From Dunaliella salina (lineage: Eukaryota > Chlorophyta > Chlorophyceae > Chlamydomonadales > Dunaliellaceae), in NCBI GenBank assembly GCA_002284615.2, contig MU069535.1:569213-580028 (forward strand): a stretch of 10,816 nucleotides of DNA, read 5' to 3'. Positions 7,577 to 10,816 of this stretch are shown here, in pieces. The position numbers and the translations under genes are program-made. The notes beneath the pieces were generated by a model, which worked only from the letters and a program-made list of their open reading frames with translations, had not been told where the DNA came from and searched no databases. How positions within the stretch are numbered: position 1 is the stretch's first letter; every line of letters begins with the position of its first letter.

Positions 7577-8123
7577 GGTATGCAGTGATGCCCGGAGTAA
7601 GGAAAATAAAACTTTCCTTAGACATGAAACAGGTTTCCAAAGTCTTCCACAGACCAGCCTCAGACATAATTATCCATGCTCCTCGTCCGCCCAATCCCAA
7701 CCTAAAGCATACAGTTGCAAATTGGAAGTCATGGCCTTACATAGACGGCGACTGCCATGATCAGAACGGTACAACAATGATAGGGGCCGGCGTATACCAT
7801 CCTTGTAGTGACACGCAAGACTTGGCTGAGATAATCAATGCTGGTATTACCAACACCATAGGGAGAGATGAACTGGCTACCATTCAATTCAAGTTGCTGC
7901 AATGCTTGCTTGAAATAGCACATGTTGCCACGGATCAGCACACTTCACCGATTCGGAAAGCAAACCTCCTGTACCCAGAGAAGCACAGATATCATATGCA
8001 AGGAGATGTTCTAAAGACGATTTCAACCCGCACCAAGGTCCCATCTTTTTCCATCAGGTCCAATCCCGTGGAAAAGCAGGGAAAAAGCGTGCAGATAAGG
8101 TTGCTACATACCTGGTCGTCTGA
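7577..8123 (+). pseudogene. LINE RNase H domain, frameshifted and degenerate
   Basis: An RNase H fold of LINE type would remove the RNA strand after reverse transcription. The main frame shows YIDGDC (catalytic Asp codon 7744-7746), IGAGVYHP, TNTIGRDELATI (Glu codon 7870-7872) and VATDQHTSPIRKANLLYPEK (Asp codon 7933-7935). Between about 8030 and 8042 the frame slips. The other frame then reads PIFFHQVQSRGKAGKKRADK with the fourth Asp at 8094-8096 and a stop at 8121-8123. The usual SHxGxxGNExAD histidine is Arg here. The original frame runs open to 8130 without homology. The upstream linker RPPNPNLKHTV is typical of these elements. Non-functional. Confidence 0.7.
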
Positions 8124-8127
8124 AAGC

Positions 8128-8140
8128 TAATAATCTGACT
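8128..8140 (+). repeat. target-site duplication, left copy (13 bp)
   Basis: TAATAATCTGACT is repeated exactly at 8354-8366. The pair brackets the 213-bp insertion 8141-8353. Confidence 0.85.
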
Positions 8141-8353
8141 CGAGCTACTTCTATTTTGCATGCTCCCTTTTTGCTGCTTGCTTTTCTGCCTTACATGCAG
8201 ACACTGCCATGTTTCTTTTTTACATGTCTGCTTTTTACCTGTGTCTTTTCCCCTGCCTGTGTGTTATACTGCATTCACTTGGTTTTCTAGGGAAAGCTGA
8301 GCAGCCAGACTTCATGGCTGAAGGCTAAAACTTACCTTGTAACCTTGTAACCT
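8141..8353 (+). mobile_element. 213-bp retro-insertion with short-repeat 3' tail (5'-truncated LINE or SINE)
   Basis: The block is bounded by perfect 13-bp direct repeats and ends in CCTTGTAA CCTTGTAA CCTTAA-like repeats (8335-8356), matching the tails of other LINE 3' ends here. Its body is T- and C-rich, with CATGT and CTTTTT motifs, then AGCCAGACTTCATGGCTGAA before the tail, so it looks like LINE 3' UTR rather than coding sequence. No RNA polymerase III boxes were seen, which favours a 5'-truncated LINE over a SINE. It landed just past the dead RNase H sequence and is therefore younger than that remnant's arrival. Confidence 0.75.
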
Positions 8354-8366
8354 TAATAATCTGACT
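8354..8366 (+). repeat. target-site duplication, right copy (13 bp)
   Basis: Exact second copy of TAATAATCTGACT. Its first two or three bases also extend the tail, so the precise tail/target boundary is ambiguous by a few bases. Confidence 0.85.
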
Positions 8367-8510
8367 GATACTGGACTCCCTAACGCCAGGCTACTCCACT
8401 TCTTACCAGAGCTTGCTACCTCAACAACATCAAGAGCAAAACCTTCTTGAAGATGCCCTGTGTCTCAACTCTCGGTTGAATGAAACAAAAAAAAAAACTT
8501 CTACGCAGTC

Positions 8511-8511
8511 N
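8511..8511. other. single ambiguous base, probable contig join
   Basis: A lone N directly precedes the second 264-bp copy. Just before it lie an 11-base A-run and CTTCTACGCAGTC, with no similarity to the LINE sequence that should precede GAATTC as at 5940-5951. Confidence 0.8.
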
Positions 8512-8775
8512 GAATTCAAGAGCCAATTACAAAAAAGGCAATTGTGCTCCTTAAGGCGGTTTCTAGGTGTGAAGAGCTCTGCCACAAACTGGCCAGTGCT
8601 GAGAGAGTGTGGCCAAGGGCCTCTACAATTCTATTGGTTCAGGGCCACTGTCAAGTTTTTTAACGGTATGCTTGACTCAAACAGTGAGACATTACGCAGG
8701 GTTCTGAAAGCAGACTTAAACCTTGCTAATAGGGATGAGGCTTGTTGGTCTGCTCATGTGTCCTCAGCCTTTAGT
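8512..8775 (+). repeat. 264-bp exact duplicate, copy 2
   Basis: Identical by eye to 5952-6215. It begins directly after the N at 8511 and continues uninterrupted into further LINE coding sequence from 8776. Confidence 0.95.
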
Positions 8776-9460
8776 GGCATGCGCTCAGAGGACATGTTTA
8801 AGCAAAAGATGCTGAGTGCTTCTAAGATCCCCATGCAGGAATTCATTTGTGATTTGAGATACAGGCAGCAAAAGGTTTGGAGAGATGCGGGTACTCTAAA
8901 TCCGCGGGCGGTGAACAAGAAAGCAGTGACGTACCATCATTGGCGTGGGATGCCTTCGAATCAAACAATACACACTCCTTTTTGTACCCCATCTTACTTA
9001 TTTAGGGATCTGGACAAAGGAGTCATGAGGAATGTGAGCAGGTTTAGACTTCGGGCTCACTGCTTAAAGTCGAGTCTTGTAAATGGTACGGTGGATCAAA
9101 CATTTGCAACAAGTGTGATTGTGCTGATGTGCAAGATGAGAAACACGCTCTTTTCTATTGCAAGCACTTTGAAGTGTGTGAGCTGCGGAGAAAATATAAG
9201 GACCTGTTTATTGATCTCTTCAGACCATTTTGCATTTTTGCCCAGCTCCCAAACACTGACTTTATTCCTTTTTTGGAGAGGTTCCATTGTTTGACTGATC
9301 TTGAAGTCAATGCTTTTCTGAATCAAGACTCGTGCAGGTTTTCAAAATTTTTTGTCGGAATTGGTTTCAATTTCTGATGCTGGTTGAGAATGTTTCACCA
9401 GCAGCCGATCAGCCAGATTCTCGGGCTGTAGGCCAACTCCTTGTAACCCCTTGTAACCCC
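8512..9460 (+). mobile_element. LINE 3' part: RT C-terminal region, zinc finger and 3' tail
   Basis: Coding similarity continues from the duplicate through GMRSEDMFKQKM, YRQQKVWRDAG and RFRLRAHCLK. Near the A-run 9066-9068 one base appears to be missing. From there the correct frame gives CNKCDCADVQDEKHALFYC (9105-9161, C-x2-C-x-C...DExH-x-LF-x-C), CELRRKYKDL and a C-terminus ending at TGA 9375-9377. A short 3' UTR ends in two TTGTAACCCC repeats (9441-9460), the likely 3' terminus. The overlapping frame that stays open to 9294 after the slip is meaningless. With 5736-6215 this appears to be one element split by the assembly. Confidence 0.75.
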
Positions 9461-9757
9461 AAGTCGCATACAGCAGAAACCAGTGTAAAAGAAATGGGGT
9501 CAATTGGTGGCCTAGCTGGGTCAGGATGGGCAAGAACGTCTGGAAGGTTAAGCGGGCCCACAAGCCTTCACCTCTGTTTTCACACAAGGGGCACTTCTCA
9601 GAAAATTCTCCAGATAACTTGAACAAAAATTGTGAAATCAATTGAATATAGCAGAAGTCTTGAGTAGAGAAACTGGATTTGAACCAAGCTCGACTGAACA
9701 TACTGCGAGTCAGCTTTTCCAGATGAATACTGATATCCCCGATTATCTGAGCAATTG
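9461..9757. other. spacer, no gene recognised
   Basis: No coding domain. On the minus strand GGTTCAAATCC (9685-9675) matches a tRNA B-box, but there is no convincing A-box upstream nor tRNA fold, so I do not call a tRNA. Confidence 0.5.
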
Positions 9758-9935
9758 AAAGGAAAGGAAAAGCTACGCAAGCGGGACTAGCCCCCAAGCA
9801 TCACAGGGGAACGACCTTAGCACCCAGATGGGCCCGCCTTCTTGAACCCCTACAGAATCGAACCCACAACCTCCACGTCCCTTTCGGGGATGTGATTCAA
9901 ATGAACCACACCATGTTCCCGCCTCATTGTACATT
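9758..9935 (-). mobile_element. candidate tRNA-derived SINE
   Basis: On the minus strand there is an A-box-like TGGTGTGGTTCA (9913-9902), then an anticodon-arm-like hairpin TCCC-CGAAA-GGGA (about 9888-9876). A near-perfect B-box GGTTCGATTCT (9864-9854) follows, at tRNA-like spacing. After it come about 80 nt of unrelated body and a tail AGCTTTTCCTTTCCTTT (9774-9758). This tRNA-head, body, short-repeat-tail order is that of a SINE. The acceptor stem and T-stem do not pair well, so it is not a working tRNA gene. Head boundary and target-site duplication are not resolved. An AATTGA on both sides (9753-9758 and 9953-9958) is too short to rely on. Confidence 0.4.
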
Positions 9936-9958
9936 CTGATAGGTTTCCCAACGAATTG

Positions 9959-10586
9959 ATAGTCATTCGGATGTGTTGGCATGCAGATGCCACATTATAA
10001 AGAAAAGAAAAACTGCGTAGACAGAGAAACTCTCCCTGCATCAATTAAGGAAGAGGAGACACATAGGCTCCAAAAGAGCCGTGAGTCCCCTCCACCACAA
10101 GTTAAGAAAGAAGAGAAAGCTAATGGGGATCTGGAGGCTTACTGGAAGCACCTGGCTCTAGCCCCTGGGTGTAGGAAGTATTCTTGTTTTCAATAGCAGG
10201 GCGTGTGGAGACTAGTTTATGGGCATTATATCTGATTAATTATATCTGATTAACATATCTTTTGATTTTATTCCGACCTGCGTCTTTACATTGAATTTCG
10301 AAACTTGGGGTAGAAATTTTGAGGTTTTGCGGATTTCCAGCCAAACTTTGACTAGGCTTAGATCGGGCCCCGGCTCTGGTGCCAGAACCGAAATCAGTGC
10401 TAACAAAAGTAGACAAAAAACTCTTTCCAACGCAGTAATCATCAACCTGGTACCAGAGCTGAGTGCAAAGTTACAGCATTTAAAAGTTGCACACATGAGT
10501 TGGAACCCTCTGTATGCAATCCCACTTTGAATGATGTCTCATAACTTTCTTGTCCTCTTGTCCCTCTCTTTCATCCTACTCATCAG
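9959..10586. other. spacer, no gene recognised
   Basis: A 71-codon open frame (9981-10196) is Lys/Glu-rich but has no recognisable domain or splice context. A 14-bp perfect tandem repeat lies at 10225-10252. The last 40 bases (about 10545-10586) form a pyrimidine-rich tract ending in CATCAG, a good splice acceptor. Confidence 0.5.
10225..10252. repeat. 14-bp perfect tandem duplication
   Basis: ATTATATCTGATTA occurs at 10225-10238 and again at 10239-10252 with no spacer, followed by a related ACATATCT. Confidence 0.9.
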
Positions 10587-10816
10587 ACGGCCCCTCACCT
10601 GCCTGCTTCTCACCAAGGACAGTCTACTGACATGCTGTGCTTCTTCATGGACCAGTACAACAAAAAGGCTTTGTCCCCTTCTTTGTGAGCTGTCCCTTTT
10701 CTATGAACAGGCCCCTTGTTATCAAAATCAACTATGGACTTGACGAACAAGTCTCAGCTGCATGTCGTTCTCAGGGCAGCGCAAGCTAACCAGGCGGCTG
10801 TGCCGCAGCGTGCGCA
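10587..10816 (+). CDS. possible first visible exons of a gene running off the right edge
   Basis: A long pyrimidine tract ending CATCAG (10581-10586) precedes an open stretch containing STDMLCFFMDQYNKKALSP, which ends at TGA 10686-10688 unless a GTGAGC donor at 10685 is used. A frame with ATG at 10734 then runs open to the window end (MDLTNKSQLHVVLRAAQANQ...), and an acceptor ACAG at 10707-10710 precedes it. Two models fit. Either ATG 10734 starts the gene, or an intron 10685-10775 (acceptor TTCTCAG) joins the first stretch to GGCAGCGCAAGC in an open frame. No domain is recognised. Confidence 0.3.

Noticed and set aside
9675..9685. GGTTCAAATCC on the minus strand as part of a tRNA gene
   Set aside because: It is a perfect B-box, but I find no A-box at suitable spacing, no acceptor stem and only a weak T-stem.
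9342..9797. 151-codon minus-strand open frame
   Set aside because: It crosses the LINE 3' end, the spacer and the SINE tail, and has no recognisable domain.
1..10816. CRISPR array, phage, operon or defence system
   Set aside because: There are no spaced identical repeats of array type, no bacterial-style gene packing, and introns are evident. The window is eukaryotic.

Overview
The window looks like nuclear DNA of a green alga, probably a chlorophycean. The reasons are a TGTAA polyadenylation-type signal after the one clear gene, short GT-AG introns, and several decayed LINE retrotransposon fragments with the VLRECGQ / FYWFRATVKF / C-x2-C-x-C...DExH-x-LF-x-C signatures I associate with green-algal LINEs. 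A Dunaliella-like genome is possible, but I cannot prove genus or species from the sequence.

Layout, left to right. Positions 1-234 hold a (TG)13 microsatellite, a T-rich 15-mer repeat and an imperfect 30-bp direct repeat, all upstream of or inside an intron of the first gene. Positions 235-2763 are a three-exon gene, possibly 5'-partial, on the plus strand. It encodes a cysteine-free, Ala/Glu/Lys/Arg-rich, probably helical protein built from repeats of about 120 residues. Its 3' UTR runs to about 3200. From about 3200 to 4300 I see no gene, only a perfect 12-bp hairpin. From about 4300 to 9460 the window is a retroelement graveyard. It holds a minus-strand LINE zinc-finger scrap (4301-4420), the 3' end of a plus-strand LINE (5007-5337), a LINE RT C-terminal region split over two places (5736-6215 and 8512-9460), and further LINE zinc-finger and RNase H scraps (6218-6439, 7277-7552, 7577-8123). 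A 213-bp retro-insertion with a perfect 13-bp target-site duplication (8141-8353) and an apparent nuclear copy of mitochondrial nad2 (about 6780-7110, minus strand) also lie here. Positions 9461-10586 have no convincing gene but carry a tRNA-like SINE candidate on the minus strand. The right edge (10587-10816) may enter the next gene.

The most consequential structural observation is that two single N's (6216, 8511) bracket a 2,294-bp block and are bordered by two identical 264-bp copies of LINE sequence: the last 264 bp before the first N and the first 264 bp after the second. Dropping the block and one copy leaves a single LINE reading frame that runs straight across the junction. The simplest reading is that the block was wrongly scaffolded between two overlapping contigs, so neighbour relations across 6216-8511 should not be trusted until checked.

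I see no operon, defence system, CRISPR array, rRNA gene or intact tRNA gene. The repeat protein is the only convincing complete-looking host gene, and its function is unknown.
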